Shown in pieces: positions 5,509 to 5,788 of a stretch of DNA of 5,788 nt. The translations under genes and the position numbers were made by a program. The notes beneath the pieces were generated by a model, which was not told the origin of the DNA, searched no databases, and saw only the letters and a program-made list of their open reading frames with translations. The number at the start of each line of letters is the position of its first letter. Position 1 is the stretch's first letter. This DNA is from Scybalousia_A sp045221575 (GTDB lineage: Bacteria; Bacteroidota; Bacteroidia; Bacteroidales; P3). The stretch spans positions 1 through 5,788 of the forward strand of contig JBGUWU010000006.1 in assembly GCA_045221575.1 (NCBI GenBank). Reading direction: 5' to 3'.

Positions 5509-5788
5509 ATGAGAAAAAAAATTAATCTTCTTTATATGTTTAGCACTATGTCTGCAAACTACAGCCTTTGCACAAATGCAAGGACTGATAAGTTATATTA
5601 GTGAAAGATATTCAAGAAATATTCAGCCTAAGTCAAAGACAGTAAAGGTTGAAGTCTATGATGAAAAAAATATTATTACACTTTGTAGGGATAATTATTA
5701 TATTGTAGCCGGTAAATACAAAAATACAGGTTCATTGTATTGGTTTGACAGAGAACATACTCTACAGAACAATAATGGTGGTTGTTAT
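5509..5788 (+). CDS. Exported protein of unknown function; partial, frameshifted at A8 tract
   Basis: The gene runs off the window. Read from the ATG at 5509, translation stops after 31 codons at TAG 5602-5604. Removing one A from the eight-A tract (5514-5521) gives a continuous frame to the window edge that begins M-R-K-K-L-I-F-F-I-C-L-A-L-C-L and runs to T-A-F-A-Q, a textbook signal peptide. A mature region follows with Y-I-S-E-R-Y-S-R-N-I, then K-T-V-K-V-E-V-Y-D-E and L-Y-W-F-D-R. Without the shift that frame begins after TGA 5510-5512 and its first ATG is 5576, past the signal peptide. The promoter at 5451-5480 fits the 5509 start. I recognise no family in the visible 70 or so mature residues. 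The shift may be a true mutation, phase variation, transcriptional slippage or a sequence error. Confidence 0.65.

Noticed and set aside
5576..5788. Start of the last gene at the internal ATG 5576
   Set aside because: It would avoid the frameshift but discard a clear signal peptide and leave the promoter and the 5509 ATG unexplained. Kept only as an alternative.

Overview
The window is AT-rich and every recognisable gene is on the plus strand. It most likely comes from a member of the Bacteroidetes, probably Bacteroidales. Three things suggest this: the gene order MoxR ATPase / DUF58 / BatD-like membrane protein / BatA / BatB, the near-absence of Shine-Dalgarno sites, and an exact Bacteroidetes-type promoter (TTG, 19 nt, TAnnTTTG) before the last gene. 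Assignment below order is not possible from the sequence.

Layout. Positions 1-304 form a non-coding leader built almost entirely of short repeats: 7-bp arrays with consensus (T/A)CT(A/C)ATT, two 18-bp tandem units, and a perfect 33-bp direct repeat with hairpin potential. Positions 305-5244 hold five genes in one orientation: MoxR-family ATPase (305-1288), DUF58/vWA protein (1375-2241), membrane-anchored BatD-like protein (2275-3213), BatA (3210-4199) and BatB (4204-5244). The first two spacers again carry 7-bp arrays. The last two junctions are tight, with a 4-nt overlap and a 4-nt gap. Positions 5245-5508 hold a T-rich hairpin region, then a new promoter. From 5509 to the window edge there is an exported protein of unknown function whose signal-peptide frame is broken at an A8 tract.

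How the genes work together. In other bacteria, MoxR ATPases act with vWA partners that bind metal through a MIDAS site, probably as chaperone-like systems for envelope or secreted proteins. Here the cytosolic hexameric ATPase would work with the cytosolic DUF58 protein. BatA and BatB are inner-membrane vWA proteins whose vWA domains lie between membrane segments. The BatD-like protein has a signal peptide, an exported beta-rich region, one membrane span and a cytosolic tail. The locus was first linked to aerotolerance in Bacteroides fragilis. The batC, batD and batE genes often found downstream are not seen; transcription appears to restart at about 5450.

The Bat genes themselves are conventional. 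The less ordinary material is between them: the 7-bp arrays, a 13-bp duplication bracketing one array and including the DUF58 start codon, a start codon formed by an array unit, and the A8 frameshift in the last gene.
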